Shown: positions 11,333-23,621, counted from the first letter of the stretch. The stretch is 64,000 nucleotides of DNA from Miscanthus floridulus (GCF_019320115.1 NC_089581.1:65391310-65455309); one strand, 5' to 3'. Notes: a model not told the origin generated them from the letters alone. Translations and numbers: made by a program.

Positions 11333-11615
11333 GGGTCTGTTTGGTTCCAAATAAGTCACCTACTTATAAGTTAAAAAGTGAAATAAGTGACTGATTTTGC
11401 CAAACACCATCAACTTATAAGTCACCCCTGCTTATAAGAAATAAGTTGGTTCCCCCCTACTTAAAACTTATAAGCCACCTTTTTCGCGTGGGGTTCACAC
11501 CTTTTACTTAACAGGCATGAGCTTATAAGTCATCTATAACCAAATAGGCATAAGTCACTGGTTTTCTGTCACCTGACTTAATAAGTCACCTGACTTATGG
11601 AAACCAAACAGGGCC
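11333..11615. mobile_element. Tourist-like MITE in the 3' flank of the WRC gene
   Basis: The left end is GGGTCTGTTTGGTTCC and the right end, reversed, is GGCCCTGTTTGGTTTCC, with TTA on both sides (11330-11332, 11616-11618). The 283-bp interior is made of 'acttataag' and 'taagtcacc' words in both orientations and has no coding capacity. TTA duplications plus short inverted ends point to the Tourist (PIF/Harbinger-derived) class. It sits 75 bases after the stop codon, so it probably lies in the 3' UTR or terminator region. Confidence 0.8.
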
Positions 11616-11618
11616 TTA

Positions 11619-12734
11619 ATGAGTCGATCTGTTCTGGTTTTGTTGTTGACCAGTTGTACAATATGTTTGACTTTTGCATTATCCTTTCTCCGATTCAATG
11701 GTTACTCATTAATTAGTCTGCCGTGTTGAGGCGTTCTGTGCTTTCTTCAATTCCTTGTTGCGTTTGGGATGAACTGATATATGCTAATGCCTGGTGTGTG
11801 AGGAGGTTGCATATTTTTGCGTGTGGAGTTTGTGAACTCTCGAATCAGCGCTCCTTTGGAGGCAAAAGCACAACAGTTGGCCTGTTACAGCTTTACATTT
11901 GCTACGCCGGAATCGGTTTAGTATATAGTCGTTGCGTGCACGTGCACAGACGATCGGTTTGCTTAAATCACGTACAAATAAACCACGCACCGTTAGCCTC
12001 TGCATGGCTAATCGTCGTTCGGGCATTCACGATTGGGCCACGGAGCGAGGGTCGGTACACTTAATTCGAGCACCCTCCTATCCCACCAAGGCAGGAGAAA
12101 CTGGTGCGCGGACAGACTGCAGGCGAGCGGTTCACGATCGACACGCACGCGCGGACGTGGTGCATTCAGAGCAACTCTTACGGCTTCGAATTCGCTGAAA
12201 TTTGGATTATGCTTATGCTCATTTGTTGGGAGAGGAAAATATTGTTCGTTCGCTGAAAAATACGGCTGAAGAACAGAGCATTTGAGCCAAAATCATGTCC
12301 AATGGAATCTTCATTCTCATCTCGGTTGCCAAAGAAAGAGGACAGGCTCGTCGCTATCCGCCGCGCGGCCGGCGGCATTTTCCGCGCGTGCGTCGTCGTC
12401 CCCCTCGCCAGGAGCCGCAACATCGTCCGTGCCGTGCCGTCGTCGACAGGGCTGCTGCTGCATGAACGAGGACTCCTGCTGCGGGCACTTGCCGAGGTCC
12501 GTCGGTCTCATGCCGGTGAGTGGTTAGTTGGACGACAGGTCATCTGCAGGCCACCCTAATGACGCATGGGCCGTCGCTGGACAGGCGGTTCGTCCCGTGG
12601 AGGTTTAGCCGGCGGAGGAACGCGAGAGCAAACCGAGCTCAAAGGGCCCGTGCCCTGGACAAGTTCTTACCGGTGGCGGCCACCCCCGACGAAGCGCCGG
12701 TAGGTTGATGCGTGCGTCGTGAGTGGCTTCCAGT
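11619..12734. other. Intergenic stretch between the WRC gene and CACTA-1
   Basis: The first few hundred bases may be the rest of the WRC 3' UTR. From about 12300 the sequence becomes GC-rich with short open frames on both strands, such as 12302-12559 on plus. None shows a recognisable domain. The part next to the CACTA insertion (12600-12734) may continue the broken minus-strand zinc-finger-like fragment seen at 26391-26583. Confidence 0.35.
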
Positions 12735-13060
12735 CACTACGCGAAAAATGGTTCGTAGCACCCGGATAAATTTTTTTTTAGAGACGGCCGGTGATGGAGT
12801 TGTCCCTACGATGACGTGCTCGAGAGCCCAGCCATCAGCCGTCCCTACAAATAGAGCAATAGGGGTGGCTGGTGATACGAGCCGCTCCTACAAATGGATC
12901 TGATTTGTAGGGGCGGCCTACTCACCAGCCGCCCCCGGCGTTGCTATTTATAGGGACGGCTAGTGATTGAGCCGCCCCTACAAATGCCCTTGTATAAATA
13001 CCTGCTATCTATAGGGGCGGCTCAATCACTAGTCGTCCCTACAAATGATCCACATATAAA
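12735..13060 (+). repeat. CACTA-1 5' terminus and subterminal repeats
   Basis: It begins with CACTACGCG and carries several copies, in both orientations, of a module like 'gtaggggcggct.ggtga' / 'tca.cagccgcccctac' (12785-13050). In En/Spm, subterminal repeats are the binding sites for the TnpA protein, and the 5' end also holds the element promoter. Those roles are inferred by family. Confidence 0.85.
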
Positions 13061-13768
13061 ATAAACTGCAGCACCTTCTTCCTCCTCACGTCACTCACTT
13101 TAACCCGTGAAAGAAAGATGGGGAGGCTTTAGGCACCTCCCAAAAATTGTTCTACTAAGGGGGAAGGTTTTTGTCTCAAATCCTTTGATGGAGAGATTGT
13201 AGAAGGTAAGAAAATGTTATTCCACAATTTTTTTTAAGTTTTAATGGTTGGTTAGTGAGTAATTAGAGTTTTGTTTTTCTCTCTCTTCTATGGTGCTTGA
13301 GCTACTTATGAAGCAAATTCGATCCAAGTTTTGAATGTACTAGGATAAATTAGGGAGGGGAACAATATCATACCTTTATTTGATCCATGTTTCATGTGCA
13401 TGTGGATCTAGATCTAGGGTTTGGTTTTTTTATTAATTTCGTTTTTATAAATTTATGTTTGATGAAATTGGACTAGGGTTTGTATGAAAGATATTGGGTA
13501 AAATATAATTGTTGCTAATTGTTGTCTTTAAAATTGTTTATTGTAATCAACAAATATGTATTTTAATTATTTATGGATAAATGGACCATTAATTAATTTT
13601 CCTCTACCATGGTGTGTTTGTTTGTTTTATGTAATTATATTAGATTTATATTCATATATATCTGAAGTATATACAATTATTCTCAAGTAATTATTAATTT
13701 AATTTATTTTTATATATATCTGAATAAGTAGTCCTTTAATGTTTGTTTTGTTGTTGTTGTTGTAAAAC
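13061..13768 (+). other. TnpD leader and first intron-like region, CACTA-1
   Basis: After the subterminal repeats comes a leader-like stretch (13080-13205) ending 'gtagaag|gtaag', a possible splice donor near 13206. An AT-rich 550-bp stretch follows up to the TnpD ATG at 13769. The same arrangement, reversed, is at 55409-56150 in CACTA-2. I see no coding sequence. Confidence 0.4.
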
Positions 13769-16700
13769 ATGGAGTACATGAACTCTTGGATGTATGGTTC
13801 GTTAAGGTTTAAGGCAGGTTTTCGTGAAGAGGTGGATAAATTTATTGAAGCAGCAAAGAAGCATGCAATGACATTGAAAGAGAATAAGGATACAATTATT
13901 TGTCTCGGTAAAGATTGCAAGAACCGTATGGCATGGACAGATGTGACTATCATCAGATCATATTTGATTATGCGAGGATTTATTGAGGACTACACAGTGT
14001 GGATTCATCGTGGTGAAACGATTATTGTTAACGACGAGGAAAAGGAGGAATACGATGACGAAACCATAGAATCCATGTCCCAATATTCAGCAGAGCTTGA
14101 TGCACGAATGAATTTCGAGTTTGGCAATAAACAAGTTGGTGATGCTGGTGGTTGGGATTGGTAACGACGAAGGTGGTGCCAATAATGATGGTGGAGCACG
14201 TGTCGGGGATGAAGATGATTTGGAGAACATGATTCGAGCCCTTGGACCAAATATTTTACTAAATAGCCTAGAAGGTCTAGAAAATTTGGAAAGGGTGATA
14301 AAAGCATAAAAGGAGATTGTGTATGGTGTTGAAAAGGGTTGTCAGACACATTAGATATTGCTATGTTTTGTGCTTGAGCTACTCATCCTGAAGGCTAAGT
14401 ATGGCTGGTCACACTGTAGTTTCAATGATCTATTACATCTCCTATTATGGGTGCTGCCACAACCAAACTCAGTTCCCGCCAACACATACCAAGCGAAGAA
14501 GGTCATAAGTCCATTGACAATGAGGGTTGAAAAAATCCATGCATGCCCCAGCCACGGTATACTTTTTCGTGGCGAAACGTTCAAGTCACTGGATAAATGT
14601 CCCCGGTGTGGGGCCAGCCGGTACAAGAACAATGACATTTACGATAGGGACGAAGCCTCTATGGGAAAAAAAGGAATAGGAAGGATACAAAAAAGGTGGT
14701 ACAAGAATCTCAGCCCCTAGAGGACACTCCATTAGGCAACGATGCAAAGCAGAGAAGAATTCCTGCCTTGGTAATGTGGTACCTGCCAGTGACCGACCGC
14801 TTGAGACATATCTTCCTAAACCCTAAAGAAGCCACACTCATGACATGGTGGGATGATGAGCGCAAGGTAGATGATGATAAGATTGCACACCCAGCTGATT
14901 GTAATCAGTGGCAAAGGTTTGATGAGAAGCACAAAGAATTCAGCGATGATCCAAGAAATGTACGGTTTGGCTTGAGCACCGATGGAATGAATCCCTTCAA
15001 TGAGAGGATGAGCGACCACAGCACTTGGCCAGTGATCTTGATCATGTACAACATCCCAACATGGTTGTGTTAGAAGAGAAAGTATCTTCTCCTCACTATT
15101 CTTATTCCTAGCCCTAAACAACTAAGCATTGATATAGACGTGTTCCTCGAGCCTTTGATGCAAGAAATGGAGAGGCTATGGAGGCATAGAGAGCAGATGT
15201 ACGATGCATTCCAAAAGGAGGAGTTCATATGTAGAGCAATAATATTTGTTACTACCAATGATTACCCCACGCTGTTTGCTTTGTCTGGACAGATCAAAGG
15301 GAAGACGGGATGCTTGGTTTGCTTGGATGGTACTACATGGGTGTACCTAGATGCATCTAAGAATATAGTTTACCTAAGGAACCGACGCTTCTTAAAGACA
15401 AGTCACAAGTACCGCAGCAAATTGTTCTTTAGATTTTATGACAATGCCCCGAAGATTGAACCCCCTCCGAAGAGATGTCATAACGGAGAACACATGTATA
15501 GAATGGTGAAAAACAAACGCGTCGTCTATAGAAAGAAGAATCCAGATAGGACGAATAGAGATAGAAGCACACCTCCTATCAAAGGCGTACCTTTCAAGAA
15601 ACAATCGATCTTCTTTCAGTATCTGCCTTATTGGCCAGACTTGGAGGTCCCCCATGCCATTGATGCTATGCACGTGCAGAAGAATGTCTTTGAGAGTCTC
15701 ATTGCCACCTTGATGGACACAGGCAAGTCAAAGGATGGTCTAAAAGCACGGAAAAACATGGTGCAGCTAAACGTGATGCCACAGCTTCACCTGGTACCTG
15801 AGGCTAATGAAAAATACACTCTGCCCGCGGCGTGCTTCAACCTAACACCAGACGAGAAGAGAGCTATATGCACTTTCCTAAGGGGGGTCAAAGTCTCGAC
15901 TGGGTTTTCAGCAAATATGAAGAAGCTAGTGTCGATGAATGACTTGTCAATAACACACTGCAAGGCTCACTATTGTTATGTGATGTTGACAGTGTTTCTA
16001 CCTATTGCAATCAAGGCTATAAAGCCAGAGTTCTTGAAAATGGCCATCACCCGCATGTGCTACTTCTTTTCGAAGATCTCATAGAAGATGATTGTCAAGC
16101 AAGAGCTGAGTGACCTACATGAATTTGTGGTGGAGACACAAAACCAACTAGAGATGTGTTTACCTCCTGCTTTTTTTGATATAATGCCACATCTCATGAT
16201 TCACATGGTTCATCACATACAGGCGTTGGGCCCTTGCTACTTGTATGAAATGTGGTCCTATGAGCGGTTCATGTCGGTTCTAAGTCGATACATGCAAAAT
16301 TGAGCATACCCAGAGGGCTCCATGATAGAGAGTTATAGTACTGAAGAAGTCATCAAGTGCTGTCAAGAGTACCTAAAAGTACAGAAAGGGATTGGTAAAC
16401 TCGATTCTTGTCACAAGGGTAGGCTGGCTGGGTAGGGCACTAGTGGTAGAAAAGTGTTCATCGACCATAATTACAAAGAGATGAGTCAGGTGCATTATAG
16501 TGTCTTGCAGAGTACACAACTGATGCAACCGTATAATGATGAACACTTGGCTATCATTATGGAGGACAGAAATTGTCGTTCGGATGATTGGGTCATGAAA
16601 CAGCATAAGCAATGACTAACTACATGGTTGAAGGACCAAAACATTCCACCTAGAGAAACCATAGACTCTATTACCATCAGCAGGTTGGTGGAGGGGCCAT

Positions 16701-17262
16701 CGAGACAAGTGACATCTTGGAATGCTTATGACATCAATGGGTATACGTACTATACTCACGCAAAGGATAGTTGAACCAAAACAGCGGCATTCGAATAGAA
16801 ACTCTCGATGGATTGGGGCGAAAGATCCAATACTTTGGCATCATTGAAGAGATATGGGAACTTGACTATGGAAGGGATATAACGGTGGCGCTATTTCGAT
16901 GCTGCTGGATCAAACAACATCAACTGAACGAGATCGGATTGAGAGTCCTGGACCTTAAGAATCTAGGCTACCAAGATGACCCATGGGTGCTTGCTTCATG
17001 TGTCGCACAAGTTTTCTATATGTCTGACCCACAAAGTAACCTCCCCCCGAAGACGAAGACAAAGCACATGGTTGCCTTCGGAAAACAACACATTATCGGA
17101 GTTGATGGCGTGGACGATGTTGAAGCTTACAATAACTATGATGAGATGCCACTATTCACAAACTTTCCTAAGAAGATCAGTGTTGTGGAAAATAACCTAC
17201 CCAAAGACATATTACCATGGGAATGAAAAGGTGTCAAGGGGAAAGTCGTTACAGCGGGCTAG
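13769..17262 (+). pseudogene. CACTA transposase TnpD (TNP2-type), copy 1, broken
   Basis: The ATG at 13769 opens with SWMYGSLRF, then IICLGKDCKNRMAW and GFIEDYTVWIHRGE: a Transpos_assoc domain. CPRCGASRYK near 14598, TTNDYPTLFALSGQ near 15250 and DAMHVQKNVFESLI near 15660 mark the Transposase_21 (TNP2) region. DUF4218-like (15990-16330) and DUF4216-like (16790-17060) segments follow. Lesions: a one-base insertion near 14157; TAA 14307; TAG 14352-14354; a one-base deletion near 14655; TAG 15071-15073; TAG 16082-16084; a frame change near 16310-16770; TGA 17224-17226. The TAGs at 14352 and 15071 also occur in copy 2. An intact product would cut at the CACTA ends with the help of the second element protein. 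Confidence 0.9.
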
Positions 17263-18979
17263 CAAGTTGTTGAACGTGGAGAGTTTGTTTGTAAGACTTC
17301 ATTTATGCATGCGTGTGAGACTATATATTTATGTATGTGTGTAAGACTACATATTTTTGTATGTGTGTGAGACTACATATATGCATATGTGTGAGACTAT
17401 CCTTTGGAACATCTAGATGAATCTATTTCAACATCCACTCTATTACTACTAAAACTTTATGAAATCACTTAACACTTTATGAAATGAAGAAATGGCCAAA
17501 ATAAAAGTAGGAGATCTTGACGAGTTATACAACTTTTATATTCATCACCTTTACAGCTGAAATCATTTAGTGGTTGAAAATCAGGTTTGAAGTTGTCATT
17601 TTCTGAAATTCAAAATTTGAACTATTCAAATTTTATCAAATAAAAAGATGATCAAAATAAAAGTTGTAGATAGTGATATGTTCAACAACTTTTATATTCA
17701 TTACCTTTACAGCTGAAATCATTTATTTGTTGAAAATCAGGTTTAAAGCTGTCATTTTCTAAAATTCAAAATTTGAATTGTTTAAAATTAGTGACAAAGA
17801 TAGATGACTACACTAAAATGATAGAGCATGATTTTAGAAAATTTTAGGAAAAAACCATCACATTTGGAGTTAGTATGAGGGAGACAAACTAGTTACAAGT
17901 TTCAGCCACACATTAAAAAGAGAAATCAAATTGTTCATCATTGATCATCATGAATAGTTGTGATTTTTCTTTTTAATCTCTGAGTAAAATTTGTAACTAG
18001 TCTTTCTCCCTCATACTAACTCCAAATGTGATGATTTTTTTCCTAAAATTTTCTAAAATCATGCCCTATCAAGTTACTGTGTTGATTTGGTCATTCTTTT
18101 CATTTGACAAAGTTTAAGCACTTTAAATTTTTAAATTAAAAAAAATGATAAGTTCGAACGAGATTTTCAACCACTAAATTATTTCAGCTGAAAAAGTGAT
18201 GAATACCAAAGTTGTATAACTCATCAAGATCTATAACTTTTATTTTGATCATTTCTTCATCTGACAAAGTGATAGTAAACATTATTCACAAATCAATATG
18301 TTTCCCGTATAGTTCATGAAACTATGTGCCATATGTGAATTTGTGAGTGATGTTTACTAATACTTTGTCACATGAAGAAGTGATCAAAATAAAAGTTGTA
18401 GATAGTGATGAGTTCAACAACTTTTATGTTCACGACTTTTATTGTTGAAATCATTTAAGGTTTTAAAATCTTGTTTGAAGTTGTCATTTATTGAAATTCA
18501 AAATTTCAACTGTTCAAATTTCGTCAAATGAAAATATGATCAAAATAAAAGTTGTATATATTGATGAGTTCTACAACTTTGGTATGCATGTGTTTTTTAG
18601 CTGAAATCATTTACTCTTTTAAAATATTGTTTCAAGTTGAAATTGTTTGAATTTCAAATTTTGAATCATTCAAACAAAGTCACATGACAAGATGACCAAA
18701 CTAGTTGTACATGTTCATGAGTTATATAACTTTTATGTTTACAACATTTTCATTTTATTTCATTTAATGTCATAAAATTGTAGTCGAAGTTTTAAAATTC
18801 AAATTTTTAAAATTCAAATTGTAGTCACATGGCAAGATTGAGTTATGTTTACAACTTTTATGACTACAATTGTTTTTATATATATTTGTGCATATATAGA
18901 ATAATACAAAATAGTATATGCATTTACTTTGTGTTTTTATGATTTAAAAATACAAAATTAAAAATTTAATAAAATAGAA
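17263..18979. repeat. AT-rich multi-hairpin repeat block, CACTA-1
   Basis: The block is non-coding and built from degenerate units of about 130-160 bp: 'gatcaaaataaaagttgta...', 'agctgaaatcattta', 'aattcaaaatttgaa'. Units read forward at 17480-17780 and reversed at 18130-18270, so the whole folds back on itself. The core at 17826-18064 is an almost perfect hairpin with arms of about 110 bases ('ttggagttagtatgaggga' / 'tccctcatactaactccaa'). A second foldback lies at about 18240-18400. The matching block in CACTA-2 is 50200-51730. Confidence 0.8.
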
Positions 18980-19135
18980 ATGCATTTATAGGGGCGGCTA
19001 GATCAGAAACTGTCCCTACAAATACATTTGTAGGGGCAGTTGGATCAGGAACCGCCCCTAGAAATGCATTTGTAGGGGCGGCTGGTTCAGGAACCGCCCC
19101 TACAAATCATCCTGAGTATAAAACCAGGAGCGCTC
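18980..19135 (+). promoter_or_regulatory. Internal subterminal-type repeats plus TATA box, CACTA-1
   Basis: Three pairs of the same module as at the element ends ('tttgtaggggcggct' ... 'agccgcccctacaaa'-like) lie in mid-element, followed directly by GAGTATAAAACC (about 19113-19124) and a GC-rich leader. CACTA-2 has the same unit reversed at 50040-50190. It looks like a second, internal promoter for the downstream Ulp1-type gene, possibly bound by the same element protein as the ends; that role is inference. Confidence 0.6.
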
Positions 19136-20838
19136 GGGTGAAGAAGTGTTGGGCGATCTCTTCTTCCTCCCGACGCCATTAGGCTGCCCAAGTGTTTCCC
19201 GCCACCACCACCGCCTCCGTGCCCTAGCCACCGCTCTCTTCGCGCCGCTTCCTCTCACCTCTGTCGTCCTCCTATGATAGCCTCCGTCCCCGCCACGCTT
19301 CCTCCCCCAAACACCGCCTTCCCCAGTCCAGCCGCCACGGTGGCTAGGGTTTGCGTGAGACACTTAGCAGTGAAGGTCGCCCGCCTCCTTCCCCTCCTGC
19401 TTCCCCTTCGCGGCGCTGAGGAAGATGGGCTGGCACCATCCCCTCCTGCTGTCTTCAGCGTGACTTCCTCCGGCGGCGCGAACTACCCCAGCGACCGCGT
19501 CCTGTCTTAGTGAACTCCCCGGCGGCGTGAACTCCCCTAGTGACTTCCCGGTGGCGCGAACCCTAGGAGGAGGTAGCTCGTGCTCGCCAATGGGTCCAGC
19601 GCTGGAGAACGGCACTCTCAGCACTAGGTCTGCAGCCTGATCGCAACCCTAACCATTCATCTCTCTTTCTTTTCCCCCACCGGGTGTCTTAGTGTATTTT
19701 CTTGATGAATTAGTGGCGAACTGGTAGTGATGTATTTAGGGTATTTTTGGTCAATTAGTAGTGGTAGTTAGTGCACTGGCCTCCTATAATTTTGGGTTCC
19801 ATCCCCTGTTAATAAGCCGTGTCTATTTGAGATTATTCTGATTTTGTGCATTTTACAAATAGTTTGAGAATTCCTCGATTACTTGGTAGTTGCCTATATC
19901 TATTTTGAGTAGTCCTGATCATGCTACTGCCTAACTTTTCGGTTTAGCGATGAGGTGAAACACAATGTCGAATTTGATTTTGATAGATACCTTTGTGTTG
20001 ACCTGATTATCGGCATGGAATAAGCTATTAAAAAGAATCCAAGCTATCAGCATATACCGGGGAAGGGATGATTGCCCATTTAATGTTATGGACATGTATA
20101 TTCTTCGCATGATGTGACTAAGTTTATTGACTGTATGTGCTGGATCCACAGTAGAATCAGAAAAGAGCGCCTCTCATTTCACCATGTAGTCTCATGTGTA
20201 TTTGGTCATCCTTGTGGTTATGAGGCTGCCAGGAGCAATGCTCACTTCTGTTTAGTGACCTAGTAAATTATTATAGAAAAGCCACATGAAAGTTCTCTGG
20301 GTAAGAAGAGAAGCATATCCCTGTGCTTTTATGTCAATTGGTATTTATTTTGAGGATATTATAAAATCACTCTCTCTGCCATGATTTGAGAATATACAAT
20401 TATACGTACTGTTGGCACACCAAAAGAATTCTAGTTATGCCATAATCTTTGTGGCCTAACGCTTAATGGTGCTTAAACTTGTAACATACCATGATTTTTT
20501 TAGAAATAATAAGTCTAAGCCTTTTACGATATTTGTTTAGACATATAATTACTTTGTTGTTTCTCATCCAATTGTGCTATTTACTGTTCAGTCTTGATTT
20601 GCCATGGAATTTGTTATTTCTAATTTTCCATTCATTATTTGATGGGTGCTGGCCTGTTAGTGAGTAATATGTATGGATGTTGTTTTAGGATAATTAGCAA
20701 AGTCAGGATTTATGACCCTCTTTTTGGATTTTTCAGTTTGTCTCAGTCCGTGACTTCCCGGCAAAGCTAGCTGATCTGAACGCCCCCGCTCTCTGCTCTA
20801 GGTATGCCTTTGCTATCTGAACTTGGTTGTGCATGCTA
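19136..20838 (+). other. Leader and intron-like region of the second CACTA-1 unit
   Basis: A GC-rich leader (19140-19640) containing a small plus-strand frame (19274-19510, MIASVPATLP...) is followed by AT-rich sequence. An exon-like island lies at about 20737-20801: T-rich acceptor 'tttttcag', then 'tttgtctcagtccgtgac' and donor 'ctctag|gtatgc'. The equivalent in CACTA-2 is 48291-50040. I recognise no protein domain. Confidence 0.35.
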
Positions 20839-21310
20839 TTAGTTTCCCAGGAAATCAGATTTGTCATCTACTATAGGATGTGTCCTATTGACATTTAACT
20901 GTTGCTCCATTTCTTTAAGAGTAGGATTGTCTCCTTCAAACATGGCTACCAAAGACTTCCTTACATAATCCCATGTTGACCTTTGCCTAGGATCTTTAGC
21001 TAGAAGCAAGCTTGCTATGCTGACAATAGCAAGTGGCAAACCACCACATTTCTTTAGAATACCAGTTAAGATCTCGTCTGGTACATCAGGGCAAGCTTCT
21101 TCCGTACCATATATTCTATGAACAAATAGTGCTCTTGAGTCATGTTCATTTAGTGTTTTCATCTCATAAACATTATCTTTATTGTTGCAATAGGCAATAG
21201 CAACAGAGTAAACCCTTGTAGTTATCACCACTCTACTACCACAATTATTTCCTAGTAAAACAGATTCAATAACTTTCCAATCCCATATATCATCGATTAT
21301 TAAGAAGTAC
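20839..21310 (-). pseudogene. Captured NB-ARC (NBS-LRR) gene fragment in CACTA-1, antisense to element genes
   Basis: From an intron acceptor (TTTTTGCAG, 21311-21319 reversed) the minus strand reads YFLIIDDIWDW (kinase-2), GSRVVITTR (RNBS-B), a spacer with DSRALFVHRIYG, then CGGLPLAIVSIASLL (GLPL motif), stopping at 20839. These are ordered NB-ARC motifs of plant disease-resistance proteins, which bind ATP/ADP and act as immune switches. The P-loop, the region after GLPL and the LRRs are absent, so it cannot be a working receptor. The frame is open across the whole fragment. CACTA-2 carries the same fragment in the same relative orientation. Confidence 0.9.
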
Positions 21311-23621
21311 CTGCAAAAACAAATTTCATGGATTAGTAGTGAAGTCTTAGTACAGTTGGCAAAATGATACTATTTTACACTATATCAGTTCCTTTTATCT
21401 TATATTTATTTGCTACCTCATCCCTTTTACTATCTACTGATGTCTTACCTCATTAAATGAGTATGAAACCCCACTGAAACTGGCTTTAGCCTTCAAGGTC
21501 ATTCACACTTGCATTTTTAAAGCAATTTGATTCCCCCCTGCAACTGTGCAATAGATCTAATCCCTAGACATGTTTACACTTTGCTTTAATCAATTTGTGC
21601 ATGTATTATGTCTTTACTGTTTCCCTGTTTCCTACTAATAAGAAAGAAATAGCAAGTGGCATCCATTTGCTATTATTAGGCGCAAGTGGCACCAATTTCA
21701 GCAAAAATGTAGTAGTACTTTTTCTTTGTTCTATCATGACGGTTTCCTGTTTTAGCGATTTGAAGTATTAGAAATGCAGTTAGCATGATAGGTGCTTGAT
21801 TTTTCTGTTATATTAGCTGCTAGAAAAGTCTTTCCTGCTAGCGCTGTTTGTGTACTAGGAGCGATCTTAGACTGAAATGCTCTTCCTTTCAGTGAAATAG
21901 CAAGTGGCATCAATTTGCTATTATTAAGTGCAAGTGGCATCCATTTCAGTAAAAGCGTACTATTAACTTTTTTCTGTTTCGTCATGGGTTCCTGTTTTGG
22001 CAGTTTGAGTATTGGAATTGCGGTTAGAATGATAGGTGTTTGGTTTTTCTATAACATGACTTGCACTTTCAGTGAAATGGAAAGTAGTGGCATCCTTTTG
22101 CTACTTTGGGCTTCCCCTCTACTGTTTTTGTTCATTTAGCTGGTATAAAAGCTGCGCGAACAAACCACAGCTCTCCGAGTAGCTCAGCTGGTATGTACGA
22201 TGCACAAGTGAATACTACTGGCAGCAAGCAACCAGGCCAACTTAATCGCATCTCAGCCAGTCCATGTAACCTCATTTGGTTCCAAGGACTCATCTCTGCC
22301 ACGTGGAGTCGATGGTTCTTTGTTAGCTAATAGGTTTTAAGCATCTGTTGTTGTGATTTTGAGTACTAGAAGCGAGCTTAGACTAGGAGGTGCTCAGTTT
22401 AGCTGTTGGAATACTCTTCCTTTCAGCAGAATGGACTGGCATCCTTTTGTTTTTAGGTGCAAGGATTACTGCTGCTTAGAATCAGGCATCTGATTGTGCA
22501 GACTGCAGGGTTTGCCTAATTGAAAATTTATTAGAATCATGTTCTGATTCTCTTTACTCTGGATTAGAATCAAGTCGATTTATTCTAGATTAGAATTACT
22601 TAATCATATCTCTTCTAGTATGTGAGTTACCTTTGATACTTCTCAATTATAATGATTTCATTCTAGCAGTTGGAAATTCATTCATTTCTACTTGTTCTCA
22701 TGTTAGTTCTGTAATTTTCAAATAGCAATTGTATTTCAGCATGAGTAATCTAACTTTCATTGAACCCTGTTTGTAAGTGCTTAATTCTACATGAATCCTT
22801 GAGTCATACATTTTTCTTAGGATATATCCGTGACCTGTACTAGCTAATATAGAACTGAGCGTGAGAATATTTTCTAGTGGATAGCTTTTGGTCCTTTTAT
22901 CTTATATATATGTGAGAAATCATTGTTACTTCAATTCTTTAGTTACTTAATGGGCAATTGTTTTTTAGTTACCAAAAGTATGTTGTTTCTTTTGCCGTGG
23001 CCACTGTCGTCACCTTCAGCAGGGTCATCAGGGAGGTGACTAATGAGGTGTTCATTTGTTTGTTTTGCTTCGAAGCTGGTTTTGGTGGGATGATAGAGAC
23101 GGCGTGCAAATACAGACGCACTCTAGTTGCTAACTTGCTACCCTCCTCGGCTCCTCCCCTGTGCTACCCTCCTCTCCTCTATTTTTGCCACATTTCCTAT
23201 CATCTATGTTTGGGAAGCAGTTGCTGTTTTTTTACACCTTTTCCTCTCTATGTTTGTTAAGCAGCTGTTCTTTTTTTGCCAAATCTCTCCTCTCCTTTGT
23301 TTTGCCGATGATGAAATTATCTAAGTCCATACATTATATGGAATATGAGCTGATGATCAAGAACTTGTGAGGAACTTGGCATCATTAGCAGCCGCCCCTA
23401 CATTACCTCCTCTCTTCTCTGTTATGATGCATTGATGCTCCAAGTTCAAGATCAGATGATAATTGACATGTTTCTGAGGCCTCTACTACTGCTACTACTT
23501 GTTTTTTAATATATTGTTGTTTTATAGTACTACATTGGTTTATAGACCTTTTTGATTTCTTATACCTTCTCGCGTACCTAAAACACACTTTCTTGCATCT
23601 ATTAGAACAAAGCGCGAAATA
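21311..23621. repeat. Non-coding interior of CACTA-1 with about 250-bp degenerate repeats
   Basis: Diverged tandem units start near 21645, 21894 and 22070, with a partial one near 22420. Shared phrases are 'agcaagtggcatcaatttg', 'ttcctgtttt.gc', 'gaatgataggtg' and 'ctcttcctttcag'. Around 22960-23090 is a possible exon that includes 'ccttcagcagggtcatc', and 23100-23300 is pyrimidine-rich. I see no recognisable protein. The same sequence lies reversed at 32190-34513. Confidence 0.5.
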
